In this document: piece by piece, positions 8,068-15,607 of the stretch | How the letters are laid out: each line of letters starts with the position of its first letter | Numbering within the stretch: the stretch's first letter is position 1 | Source of the DNA: Hylemonella sp. | GTDB taxonomy: Bacteria; Pseudomonadota; Gammaproteobacteria; Burkholderiales; Burkholderiaceae_C | Direction: 5' to 3' | NCBI GenBank assembly: GCA_030695415.1 | Contig: JAUYQZ010000021.1 | Location: 1 to 35,691 of the forward strand | Length of the DNA stretch: 35,691 nucleotides | The notes under the pieces: model-generated | Seen by the model: the letters and a program-made list of their open reading frames with translations, nothing else | What the model was told of the DNA's origin: nothing | Databases searched by the model: none | Translations under genes and position numbers: made by a program

Positions 8068-8606
8068 TGCAGCGGCGCAAGCTCCTGGGGCTGGTGCTTG
8101 GGGCCGTGGCGGCACCCGCGCTGGCCCAGACGCGTTCGTATGACGTGTCGCCCTGGCCCGCCAATCGGCCAGCGCCTGCACTGCAGGCGCTGGACATGCA
8201 GGGCAAGAGCTGGAAGCTCTCCGACTTGCGCGGCCGCGCCGTGGTGCTCAACTTCTGGGCCACCTGGTGCCCGCCCTGCCGCGCCGAGATGCCCTCCCTG
8301 CAGCAACTGGCCGAGATCTACGGCCCTGAACAATTGCTGGTGCTGGCGCTCAACGTGGGCGAGGGCCCGCGCCGCATCGCGCAGTACCTGCAGTCCAGCG
8401 GCCTGAATCTGACCGTGTTGTTGGATCCGCAGAGCGAGGCCGCCAAGGCCTGGGGCGCCAGTGTGCTGCCCACCACCATCCTCATTGATGCCGAGGGCCG
8501 GCCGCGCCAGCGCGTGCGTGGTGAAGTGGACTGGAGCGGGCGCGAGGCGCAGGCCCTGGTGGAGCCGCTGTTGCGCCGCGGTGTCAGACCGGGCGTTTCG
8601 AGCTGA
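8067..8606 (+). CDS. TlpA-like periplasmic thiol-disulfide protein
   Basis: 179 residues of the TlpA/ResA thioredoxin family. An N-terminal signal ([20 protein letters not shown], cut probably after ALA) sends it to the periplasm. The active site is W67-C68-P-P-C71 in FWATWCPPCRAEMPS, with the cis-Pro loop in VLPTTILID. Such proteins usually reduce or deliver electrons to cysteines of cytochrome c or copper-centre assembly, but the partner is not shown here. It is translationally coupled to alaS by a one-base overlap. Its last 23 bp overlap the 3' end of the convergent acyltransferase gene. Confidence 0.9.
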   Translation: MQRRKLLGLVLGAVAAPALAQTRSYDVSPWPANRPAPALQALDMQGKSWKLSDLRGRAVVLNFWATWCPPCRAEMPSLQQLAEIYGPEQLLVLALNVGEGPRRIAQYLQSSGLNLTVLLDPQSEAAKAWGASVLPTTILIDAEGRPRQRVRGEVDWSGREAQALVEPLLRRGVRPGVSS

Positions 8607-9618
8607 ATAGCCGTCCGAGGGGCGCCTCGACACGGCGCTCGAACACGAAGGCCAGTGCGATGCTGGCCGCCCAGCCCAGCCCCAGCATGATCGCGCCGGC
8701 CGCAGGCCCGCTCAGCCCCAGCTTGGCATGCAGCGCATTGGCCAGCATCAGCACGGGGAAGTGGATCAGGAAGAGCGCGTAGGAACTGCGCCCCAGCAAG
8801 GCCAGGGCATGGGCCAGCCCCTTGGGCCAGTGCAGGCTGTTGGCGTGCAGGTGTGCCAGGCCCAGCAGCAGGGCCGTGGCGCCCGCCAGCGCGATGCGCG
8901 TGCGCCAGTCGAGCGCGAGGGCGAGCAGCACCCCAAGCGCCAGCAGGCCCAGCCAGCGCCGAGGCCGGGCCGACAGGCCTGCCCAATGGGCCGCCACGCC
9001 CAAGCCGTAGCTGCCGAAGAAGTACAGGGCCCAGTTGTCCCAGCTGGCATCGCGGTTGAAATGGAACAGCGAGGCGAGCATCACAGCCAGCACGGCGGCG
9101 TGGCGCAGGCCCGAGCGCGCGCCCAGCCACAGCAGCAGGGCCAGCAGGACATAGAGCTGGAAGTCGATGGCCACGTACCAGATGCCGGCCGAGAGCGATT
9201 CCACGCCCAGCACGCCGTGCAGTAAGAGCACATGGGCCAGCAACTGGCTGGCGGTGGGCGCCGCGGGGATGAAGTCGGCACTCAGCCAGGAGCGTGCCAG
9301 CGCGGCACACGCAAGGGCCAGCAACAACGCCGCTGCGAAGGGCAGGGCCAGGCGCACGTAGCGTCGCCAGATGCTGCGGGCCAGATCGGCCGCAGGGCGC
9401 GTGGACAGCGGCTCAAGGCTCTGCAAGGCCAGATAGCCCCCCAGCACCAGGAAGATCTGCACCGCCATGCGGGCATCGTTGTAGAGCCAGCCCATCAGCG
9501 CCGGGGCGGCAAGCGCCGTCGCGTCGGCCAGCGGGCCGTAGGCCGAGAAATGGTGCAGCACGATGAGCTGCGAACCGATGCACTTGAGCGCATCGATGTG
9601 CGTCTGTCGCGCCTCCAT
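8584..9618 (-). CDS. Membrane acyltransferase, OafA/YrhL (acyltransferase 3) family
   Basis: 344 residues, very hydrophobic, with roughly ten predicted membrane segments. The N-terminus HIDALKCIGSQLIVLHHFSA fits the acyltransferase-3 pattern in which a conserved His in the first segment acts in catalysis; the usual Arg of the LR pair is replaced by Lys. The C-terminus ends in a short basic stretch (FERRVEAPLGRLFSSKRPV). Members transfer acetyl, succinyl or other acyl groups to sugars of O-antigen, capsule, peptidoglycan or lipids at the inner membrane. The acceptor here is unknown. The ATG follows the stop of the transglutaminase-like gene by 6 bp, so the two probably form an operon and may act in one process. 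Confidence 0.85.
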   Translation of the reverse strand: MEARQTHIDALKCIGSQLIVLHHFSAYGPLADATALAAPALMGWLYNDARMAVQIFLVLGGYLALQSLEPLSTRPAADLARSIWRRYVRLALPFAAALLLALACAALARSWLSADFIPAAPTASQLLAHVLLLHGVLGVESLSAGIWYVAIDFQLYVLLALLLWLGARSGLRHAAVLAVMLASLFHFNRDASWDNWALYFFGSYGLGVAAHWAGLSARPRRWLGLLALGVLLALALDWRTRIALAGATALLLGLAHLHANSLHWPKGLAHALALLGRSSYALFLIHFPVLMLANALHAKLGLSGPAAGAIMLGLGWAASIALAFVFERRVEAPLGRLFSSKRPV

Positions 9619-9624
9619 GACAGA

Positions 9625-10800
9625 TCAGATCCGGGGGATGGGCATGTCCGAGGTGCCGGGGCGAACCCAGCGCGCGAACTCGCGCGTGGTGTCCATGCAG
9701 CCGCCGGCCTCGGTGTAGACGCCGCGCGGCTCGCGCCAGCGGGTCATGCGCGCCATCACCTGCGCCAGTTCGTCCGGGTTGGCGAGTGTGGCCTCGATCA
9801 GGGGCGCGATGCGGACTTCGTCGATCTGCGACTCGCCCTGTTCGTCGCGGTACAGGCCGTGGCGCCAGTGGTAGATCTCGACGCACTTGCGCGTGAGCGT
9901 GTAGGGCTGCTGCTGCTTCCAGAAATTGGTGAACAGGCCGTCACCGAGATAGACGACCCAGGAGCCCTCGAAACCGCAGGCGTCGGCCGATGCCTCGTCG
10001 GGGTTGCGGAACCAGACGCGGTCGCCCGGCACGTAATACAGCGGCGGCACCGGCGCCTCCAGCGAGCCTTGCTCGCGCAGGAAGACGTTGTGGAACTCCT
10101 CGGACATGATGGCGCGCTGGCGCCAGAGGTCCTGCAGGCGGGCGAACAACTCGGTGTTGCTGCGTGCCAGTTCCTGGGCGATACCCAGCAGCGTCACGTA
10201 CTCGGTGGCGCGGTAACAGGAGAAGGAGTAGAGCCGGCCCGAGACCTCGGGCTGGGTGGTCTTGATCAGGGCGTCGATCAGCGGCACCTCTGGCAGCAGG
10301 GTGAAACCGCGGCCCTCCTGGTAGGCCCAGCAGTCCTGCGGGCGCTCGGCGGCGTTGGTGTCAAAGGCCAGCGTGGTGTGGCGTGCCGCCTGCACGATGT
10401 TGCGGCGGATGTGGATGGCCGATTCAAACTCATCCAGGCTGGGGTAGTCCAGGCCGGTCGGGCTCATCAGCAGCGTCACCAGGATCTCGCGCTCCAGGTC
10501 GGTGTCACTGTCCAGGGGGTGCAGGCCCACGGTCTCGGCCAGCAGCATGGTGCAATAGCCTGGCGCCCAGGCCCGGGTGGTCGGCTGGTCGAGCCACAAA
10601 CGCAGCCAGGGGCCCTGGCCGTCCTCGCCGGACTCGGCGCGGACCAGCGCGTTCAGGTCCGGCGCGGCCAGTCGCTCCAGGACGAGATTGCGCGCGGACT
10701 CGGCATCGCCGTGGTCCCGGCCTCGCAGCACAACGCCGCGACTGACGGGCCCATCCCCGGTCTGCTCCATCCTGGTGTAGTTCTCCAGCAACCTTCTCAT
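9625..10800 (-). CDS. Transglutaminase-like protein related to Bacillus Tgl, possibly lacking part of the catalytic set
   Basis: 391 residues from the ATG at 10800; 10770 is an alternative start, and the frame remains open up to 11001. The middle resembles Bacillus protein-glutamine gamma-glutamyltransferase (Tgl): an HIRRNIVQAAR helix (about 131), CWAYQEGRGFTLL, YSFSCYRATEY with Cys195 at the place of the Tgl nucleophile, and then VPGDRVWFRNPD (about 258-268) and VVYLGDGL. In Tgl the next residues carry Glu187 (GEN) and His200 (AHG); here the text is GSW and TNF, so both seem to be lost. It could be a non-catalytic relative or use other residues. Tgl enzymes are about 245 residues, so this protein has extra N- and C-terminal parts. 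It leads a probable operon with the acyltransferase. The alignment was made from memory, so function is uncertain. Confidence 0.6.
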   Translation of the reverse strand: MRRLLENYTRMEQTGDGPVSRGVVLRGRDHGDAESARNLVLERLAAPDLNALVRAESGEDGQGPWLRLWLDQPTTRAWAPGYCTMLLAETVGLHPLDSDTDLEREILVTLLMSPTGLDYPSLDEFESAIHIRRNIVQAARHTTLAFDTNAAERPQDCWAYQEGRGFTLLPEVPLIDALIKTTQPEVSGRLYSFSCYRATEYVTLLGIAQELARSNTELFARLQDLWRQRAIMSEEFHNVFLREQGSLEAPVPPLYYVPGDRVWFRNPDEASADACGFEGSWVVYLGDGLFTNFWKQQQPYTLTRKCVEIYHWRHGLYRDEQGESQIDEVRIAPLIEATLANPDELAQVMARMTRWREPRGVYTEAGGCMDTTREFARWVRPGTSDMPIPRI

Positions 10801-11111
10801 AAACGTGGCGGTCAATATACCCCACCCTTTATGGGGAAAAATTGGGGAAAACGCCGGGTCGGCCGGCACGCGACAGTCCGTGGTCGCTTGCCGATCCGGA
10901 AGACCGCAAGCCGTTTCGGGGCCTCTTGACCCGCTTCGCAGGCGTCCAAGCAGCCATTCGGGAGCCGTCCTGATGACCACCGCACATCGAACCTTCCTCA
11001 TGAACGCGGCAGGCCCGCCCGCCGCCTACACGCTGCCGGTCGTGGACCCGGCCCACGGACGCCTTCAAGTACGGCGCGCGAGATCAAGGTCTGAGTCCGC
11101 TGTGGCGGCAT
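10801..11111. other. Gene-poor stretch upstream of the transglutaminase-like gene
   Basis: No convincing gene is seen in these 311 bases. Both strands hold open frames with low-complexity Arg/Pro-rich text: the minus frame is the upstream extension of the transglutaminase-like gene to 11001, and a plus frame runs 10805-11113. Next to the gene there is a CCCCA/TGGGG inverted repeat (10820-10824 and 10832-10836) beside an AT-rich TATATT on the minus strand that may be its -10 element. The rest shows nothing recognisable. Confidence 0.5.
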
Positions 11112-11135
11112 AAAAAAAGGGCGCCGTCGGCGCCC
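11112..11135 (-). terminator. Intrinsic terminator of the branched-chain binding-protein gene
   Basis: On the minus strand a perfect 7-bp stem (GGGCGCC, loop GAC, GGCGCCC; 11135 to 11119) is followed at once by seven T. It stands 43 bp after the stop codon of the binding-protein gene. Confidence 0.92.
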
Positions 11136-11178
11136 TCTGCAAATCCCCCTGGAGAACTCCCTCTGACCCCTCCTACCC

Positions 11179-12309
11179 TCAATTGCGTAGCCGTCCGTTG
11201 CGCGTGACCATGGCCAGTTCCACATACTTGCTGCCGTGGTTCTGCTCAGGCCCGTAGTGCACCGTGTACCCGCCGACGTCATAGGTGCCCAGATTGCGCA
11301 AGGCGGCCAGCAAGGCCTTGGGGTCGCCGACGCGCTTGCTGCGGCGCATGGCTTCGCTCAGCACCTTGGCGCCGATGCAGGCCTCCAGGTGCGTGCTGTT
11401 CATGGGCTTGCTGATGCCGGCATCCTGCAGGGCCTTGCCGCACTCGCGGATGATGGGCAGCGTCGCGGAAGCATTGGGCACCACCTGCGAGATGGAGGCG
11501 CCGGCGCCGGACGCTCCGGCCGCGTCGATGTACTGCTGTGCCCCGACGAAGGACAGGCTGGACATGGGGACGAAGAGCCCGCGTGCCGCCAGCTGTTTGC
11601 TGATGTCGGCCGCCGGCCCGGACAGCACGGTGTTGATGATGACCTCGGGCTGCAGGGCCATCAGCGCATTCATCCGGTCTGCATCGATGCCCGCGTTGCG
11701 CTGCAGGGCAAACGCCTTGGGTGTCTTGCCCTGGCGAATCAGGTACTCGCTGACCACGCCCAGGTTCTGTACGCCGACCTCGTCGTCGTAATGCACCACC
11801 ACCACCTGCTTGAGGCCCAGGCTGGTCCAGAAGGTCAGCATTTTCTCGAGTTCGTCACCATAGGAGGCGCGTAGCGTGTGGACCACGGTGCTGGGTTTGC
11901 GCACCGGGTTGGCGCCGGAGAAGGGCGCGTAGAAGAGCATGCCGGCCTTCTCGGCCTGGGGCATGGCGTCCAGGCTCAGCGTGGCCGAGCCGTAGCCGAA
12001 CAGGGCCACCAGGCCCTTGGTCTGCAACAGCTTGCTGGTGTTCTCTCCGGCGATCTTGCGCTGGTTCTGGTCGTCCAGGGTGAGCAACTCGACCGGGGCC
12101 CCAGCCACGCCGCCCTGGGCATTGAGCATCTTGAAATAGGCGTCGGCGCCGTCGCGGATGTCCTGGCCGAAGACGGCATTGCTGCCGGAGAGCGGCGCGG
12201 ACTGGCCGACGATCCAGGCGTTCTGCGCCTGGCTGTGAGCCCCCAGCAGCAGGCCTGCGACACACAGCAGGCTGATGATGGCGCGGCGATGGAAGAGCGG
12301 CTGCTTCAT
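11179..12309 (-). CDS. LivK-type periplasmic binding protein of an ABC transporter
   Basis: 376 residues of the type I periplasmic binding family (Peripla_BP_6), which catch branched-chain amino acids, amides or aromatic acids for an ABC importer. A signal peptide is clear (MKQPLFHRRAIISLLCVAGL followed by LLGAHSQAQ). The mature start IVGQSAPLSGSNAVFGQDIRDGADAYFKMLNAQGG is typical of the group, as is the C-terminal Y-V-E-L-A-M-V. No permease or ATPase genes adjoin it, so its transporter is encoded elsewhere. A perfect palindrome lies 50 bp upstream and an intrinsic terminator follows, so it is probably a single-gene unit or the last gene after the CoA-transferase. Ligand unknown. Confidence 0.88.
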   Translation of the reverse strand: MKQPLFHRRAIISLLCVAGLLLGAHSQAQNAWIVGQSAPLSGSNAVFGQDIRDGADAYFKMLNAQGGVAGAPVELLTLDDQNQRKIAGENTSKLLQTKGLVALFGYGSATLSLDAMPQAEKAGMLFYAPFSGANPVRKPSTVVHTLRASYGDELEKMLTFWTSLGLKQVVVVHYDDEVGVQNLGVVSEYLIRQGKTPKAFALQRNAGIDADRMNALMALQPEVIINTVLSGPAADISKQLAARGLFVPMSSLSFVGAQQYIDAAGASGAGASISQVVPNASATLPIIRECGKALQDAGISKPMNSTHLEACIGAKVLSEAMRRSKRVGDPKALLAALRNLGTYDVGGYTVHYGPEQNHGSKYVELAMVTRNGRLRN

Positions 12310-12358
12310 GGCGTATCCCGGTCAAAAGAGTGAGTGCCCTGATCGTGCGCGCCAGATT

Positions 12359-12380
12359 GTTTCAGGGCTAGCCCTGAAAC
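12359..12380. promoter_or_regulatory. Perfect 22-bp palindrome upstream of the LivK-type gene
   Basis: GTTTCAGGGCT is followed directly by its exact reverse complement. As RNA it would be a 9-bp stem with a CTAG loop. It stands between the CoA-transferase stop (12459) and the binding-protein start (12309). No T-run follows, so an operator is more likely than a terminator; this is inference. Confidence 0.5.
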
Positions 12381-12458
12381 CGAAACACCTGTATGCGGAT
12401 GTACCGCCGTGTAAGTGGACGTTACGAGCATCCGCCGTCGCGCGCGATCCTCACCGGC

Positions 12459-13667
12459 TCACGGTTCGGCGATGGCCTGGCTAAGGATGAAGGCATCAAT
12501 CTGGGGATCGCTGTAGCCGAACTCCTTGAGCAGCTCGCGCGTGTGCTGGCCCAGCAGCGGCGCAGGCCGCGTGACCTGCGTGGGCGTGGCCGAGAAGTGG
12601 ATGGGACAGCCCAGCGCGCGGGTCAGGCCGGCCTGCGGATGCTCCAGCTCCACCACCATACCGCGTGCCAGCGTCTGCGGGTGGCTCAGCGCCTCGCCCA
12701 CCGTGTGCACCGGGCCGGCCGGTACACCCGCGTTGTCGAAGGCAGACTGCCACTCGGCGCGTGTGCGCGTACGCAGCACGGCGTTCATCAATCCGACCAG
12801 TTCCTCGCGGTGCGCCATGCGCTCGCTGTTGGTGACAAAGCGCGCATCGCTGCGCCACTCCGGGTGGCCCAGCACCTCGGCAATGCGTTCCCAGTTGGCC
12901 TGGTTGGCGCCGCCGATGTTGATCCAGCCGTCGCTGGCCTCGAAGGCCTGGTAGGGCGCGGTCAGGATGTGGGCCGAGCCCGTGGGCTCGCTCGACTTGC
13001 CGGTGGCGAAAAAGATGGCCGCGTGCCAGTAGAGCTGCTGCAGCGCGGCGTCGCTGAGCGAGGTGTCGACGATCTGGCCCTCGCCGGTTTTCAGCTTGTG
13101 TACATAGGCCGCGACGATGCCCAAAGCGCCCAGGATGCCGGCATTCATGTCCGACACCGCATTGCCGTTCTTGGCCGGTGCGCCGCCCGGTTCGCCCGTG
13201 ATGGACATCAGCCCGGCAAAGCCCTGGGCGATCAGATCAAAGCCGCCCTTGCTGGCGTAGGGCCCGGTGCGGCCATAACCCGTGATGGCACAGTAGATCA
13301 GGCCCGGGTTGGCTTTGGCGAGAACCTCGTAGCCCAGGCCCAGCTTGTCCATGGTGCCGCCGCGGAAGTTCTCCACCAGCACGTCGGACTTCTCGACCAT
13401 GCGCAGCAGCACGGCCTTTCCGTCCGGGTGCTTGAGGTCGATGGCGATGCCTCGCTTGTTGCGGTTCATCATCATGAAGGGCGCCGAGACGCCGTTCACG
13501 AGCGGGTCGCGGTAGGCGCGCGCATCGTCGCCGCCGGGCAGCTTCTCGACCTTGATCACATCGGCGCCCATGTCGGCCAGCATCTGGCCGCAGGTCGGGC
13601 CGGACATGATCTGCGTGAGTTCGAGCACGCGCAGGCCGGCCAGGGGGCCCGCTCTGGGTTTCGTCAT
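12459..13667 (-). CDS. CaiB/BaiF family (class III) CoA-transferase
   Basis: 402 residues. The opening GPLAGLRVLELTQIMSGPTC and ADMGADVIKVEKLPGGDDAR are characteristic of class III CoA-transferases, which move CoA between carboxylic acids through an aspartyl-CoA intermediate. The catalytic Asp is in GQIVDTSLSDAAL. Its start overlaps the stop of the crotonase gene by one base (TGATG), so the pair is translationally coupled and probably acts in succession: activate an acid as a CoA thioester, then convert it in the crotonase fold. The substrate is not evident; formyl/oxalate, carnitine-like and alkylsuccinate roles are all known in the family. The frame continues open above 13667, but only this start gives the conserved N-terminus. 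Confidence 0.9.
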   Translation of the reverse strand: MTKPRAGPLAGLRVLELTQIMSGPTCGQMLADMGADVIKVEKLPGGDDARAYRDPLVNGVSAPFMMMNRNKRGIAIDLKHPDGKAVLLRMVEKSDVLVENFRGGTMDKLGLGYEVLAKANPGLIYCAITGYGRTGPYASKGGFDLIAQGFAGLMSITGEPGGAPAKNGNAVSDMNAGILGALGIVAAYVHKLKTGEGQIVDTSLSDAALQQLYWHAAIFFATGKSSEPTGSAHILTAPYQAFEASDGWINIGGANQANWERIAEVLGHPEWRSDARFVTNSERMAHREELVGLMNAVLRTRTRAEWQSAFDNAGVPAGPVHTVGEALSHPQTLARGMVVELEHPQAGLTRALGCPIHFSATPTQVTRPAPLLGQHTRELLKEFGYSDPQIDAFILSQAIAEP

Positions 13668-14458
13668 CACTGACCTTTCCAGTTGGGGGGACGTTTCTCG
13701 ACAAAGGCGCTCACGCCCTCGCGGAAATCGGCGCTGCCGTAGGCGGCGCGCACCAGGTCCTCGCCCTCGGGCAGCTCGTGCACGGTCAGGCGGCGCAGGC
13801 CTTCCTTGCTGACGCGCTGCGTCACCGGGGCCAGGGCTACGAGCCTGCCCGTGAGACGCGCCACGGCGGCATCGAGCTCGGCCGGCGCGCTGACTTCCTG
13901 CAGGTAACCGCAGGCCAGGGCCTCGTCGGCGTTGATCATCTCGGCCAGCAGCAGCATGCGCTTGACGCGCTGCATGCCGAAGGCCGCGCTCAGGCGCGCC
14001 AGGTTGCTCACCGACAGGCAGTTGCCCAGGGTCTTGGCAATCGGCACGCCGAACTTGGCGGAGGGGGTGGCGATGCGGAAATCGCAGCCGGTGGCGATGG
14101 CCACGCCACCGCCCACGCACCAACCCTCGACCACAGCCAGCGTCGGCATGGGCAGGCTGCCCAGCAATTCCATGCAGGCGTCGATCTGGCGCTCGTAGGC
14201 CACGCCGTCCTCGCCGCCCTTGGCGCCGCTGCCAAAGTTCTGGAACTGCGCGATGTCGGTGCCGGCCACAAAGGCCTCGCCACCGGCGCCGCGGAAGGTC
14301 ACAACACGCACCTTGCTGTCGTCCTTGAGCTGGCGGCAGATGGCCATCAGCTGCTCGTACATGGCCCAGGTCATCGCATTGCGCGCCTGGGGGCGGTCAA
14401 AGATCACCGAGGCCACGCCGGCCTCGATGCGCAGGGTGACCTGGCCTGATTCGTTCAT
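13667..14458 (-). CDS. Crotonase-fold (enoyl-CoA hydratase/isomerase family) protein without the usual catalytic glutamates
   Basis: 263 residues. RIEAGVASVIFDRPQARNAM, then FRGAGGEAFVAGTDIAQF (oxyanion-hole segment) and VEGWCVGGGVAIATGCDFRIA are clear crotonase signatures. In enoyl-CoA hydratase the catalytic glutamates follow GGGC and FGQP. Here these places read GGGVA and FGVPI, so neither Glu is present. The fold and CoA-binding parts are intact, so another crotonase reaction (isomerisation, C-C cleavage, decarboxylation or dehydration with other residues) is more likely than plain hydration. It starts at the ATG at 14458 and overlaps the CoA-transferase by one base. A hairpin-rich gap of 139 bp separates it from the Bug gene upstream. 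Confidence 0.87.
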   Translation of the reverse strand: MNESGQVTLRIEAGVASVIFDRPQARNAMTWAMYEQLMAICRQLKDDSKVRVVTFRGAGGEAFVAGTDIAQFQNFGSGAKGGEDGVAYERQIDACMELLGSLPMPTLAVVEGWCVGGGVAIATGCDFRIATPSAKFGVPIAKTLGNCLSVSNLARLSAAFGMQRVKRMLLLAEMINADEALACGYLQEVSAPAELDAAVARLTGRLVALAPVTQRVSKEGLRRLTVHELPEGEDLVRAAYGSADFREGVSAFVEKRPPNWKGQ

Positions 14459-14508
14459 GGGGGAGATGCCCTGTAGCGGGTGCGAAGGTCTGCGGGAGTT
14501 ATTCGAGG

Positions 14509-14590
14509 GACGCCGTGGAACCGGCTCTGCCGGGCCACTGGCGTCGCCCCCTGAAAGGGGGGAGAGGTTCCGCACATCGTGCGGAACCTC
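14509..14590. repeat. Cluster of three hairpins between the Bug and crotonase genes
   Basis: Hairpin 1 (14509-14545): GACGCC-GTGG-CCGGC pairs with GCCGG-CCAC-GGCGTC, 15 pairs with small interruptions and a TCT loop. Hairpin 2 (14547-14561): CCCCC, loop TGAAA, GGGGG. Hairpin 3 (14564-14590): GAGGTTCCGCAC, loop ATC, GTGCGGAACCTC, a perfect 12-bp stem. Hairpin 3 starts 8 bp after the Bug stop codon and could stop transcription or protect the upstream message, although no T-run follows. The unit looks like an intergenic REP-type element. Confidence 0.7.
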
Positions 14591-14597
14591 ACGGGGG

Positions 14598-15566
14598 TTA
14601 GCTCTCTACAGTCACCTTGGCGTCCTTGATCACCTTGGCCCACTTGATCTGCTCCGCGCGGATGAAGTCGGCAAACTGCTGGGCCGTGCCGCCGCCATCT
14701 TCGGCACCGTACTGGTCCAGTTTTTCCTTCACGTCGGGCATGGCCAGCACCTTGTTGATGTCCTCGTTCATGCGCTGGGCCATGGCCGAGGGCATCTTGC
14801 CCGGGCCCACCAGGCCGTACCAGGTGGTGGCTTCGAAGCCGGGGAAGCCGGACTCGGCCATGGTCGGCACCGTCGGGTGGCCCGAGGCGCGCTTGGCGCG
14901 GGTCTGGGCGATGGCACGCACCTTGCCGCTCTTGACGTGCGGGGTAGCGGCGGTCATGGTGTCGAAGGAGTACTGGATCTGGCCGCCGATCAGGTCGATC
15001 AGCATGGGGCCGGACCCCTTGTAGGGCACGTGCAGCGCGTCCACGCCGGCCGCGAGCTTGAAGGACTCCATGGCCAGATGCTGGGCCGAGCCCTGGCCGG
15101 CCGAGCCGAAGCTGACCTTGCCGGGCTGGGCCTTGCAGTGCGCGACCACGTCGGCCACGGTCTGGGCGGGCAGGCTGGTGTTGGCGATCAGCAGGTTGGG
15201 CGTGACACCCACCAGGGTCAGCGGCGTGAAGTCGCGCTCCACCACGTAGCCCAGCTTGGGCATGAGGCCGGGCGCCAGGGCGTGGCTGTTGATGTGGGCC
15301 ATCAGCAGGGTGTTGCCATCGGCTGGTGCCTTGGCCACGAAGTCAGCCGCGATCACGCCGGACGCACCAGCCTTGTTCTCGATCACGACCGTGGTGTTCC
15401 ACATGGCCTGCAGCTTCTGGCCCACGATGCGGGCCAGCACGTCGGTGCCGCCGCCCGGGGCGAAGCCGACGATGATGCGCACCGGCCCGTTGGGCAGGGT
15501 TTGCGCCTGAAGCATGGGAGCGGCCAGGGTGGCGGCGGTGGCGGTAACGAAAGTTCTGCGTTTCAT
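14598..15566 (-). CDS. Bug/TctC-family periplasmic solute-binding protein
   Basis: 322 residues. A signal peptide (MKRRTFVTATAATLAAPMLQ, cut near AQ-TLP) is followed by the family opening PVRIIVGFAPGGGTDVLARI. Later family marks are HVPYKGSGPMLIDLIGGQI and a WYGLVGPGKMP segment. Bug proteins bind carboxylates in the periplasm for tripartite tricarboxylate transporters or act as sensors. No TctA or TctB membrane gene is present here. GAGGAG stands 7 nt before the ATG. It lies 41 bp after the aminotransferase and is probably in the same operon, so its ligand may be the substrate of the neighbouring enzymes. Confidence 0.93.
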   Translation of the reverse strand: MKRRTFVTATAATLAAPMLQAQTLPNGPVRIIVGFAPGGGTDVLARIVGQKLQAMWNTTVVIENKAGASGVIAADFVAKAPADGNTLLMAHINSHALAPGLMPKLGYVVERDFTPLTLVGVTPNLLIANTSLPAQTVADVVAHCKAQPGKVSFGSAGQGSAQHLAMESFKLAAGVDALHVPYKGSGPMLIDLIGGQIQYSFDTMTAATPHVKSGKVRAIAQTRAKRASGHPTVPTMAESGFPGFEATTWYGLVGPGKMPSAMAQRMNEDINKVLAMPDVKEKLDQYGAEDGGGTAQQFADFIRAEQIKWAKVIKDAKVTVES

Positions 15567-15607
15567 GGTTTGTCTCCTCGGGTCGTTGTAAAAATTCTGT
15601 GGGCCGC

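Noticed and set aside
5362..8181. Open frame of 939 codons on the minus strand opposite alaS
   Set aside because: The His/Gly/Val/Leu-rich text is an antisense shadow of alaS, which has complete motifs on the plus strand.
10805..11113. Plus-strand open frame of 102 codons upstream of the transglutaminase-like gene
   Set aside because: No recognisable domain or ribosome site, and Arg/Pro/Ser-rich text. A different frame ends in TDAFKYGAREIKV before a stop and looks like a protein C-terminus, but nothing upstream in that frame supports a gene.
13668..14123. N-terminal extension of the CoA-transferase frame (to about 554 codons)
   Set aside because: The extension is an Arg-rich shadow of the crotonase gene; the conserved CaiB N-terminus begins at 13667.
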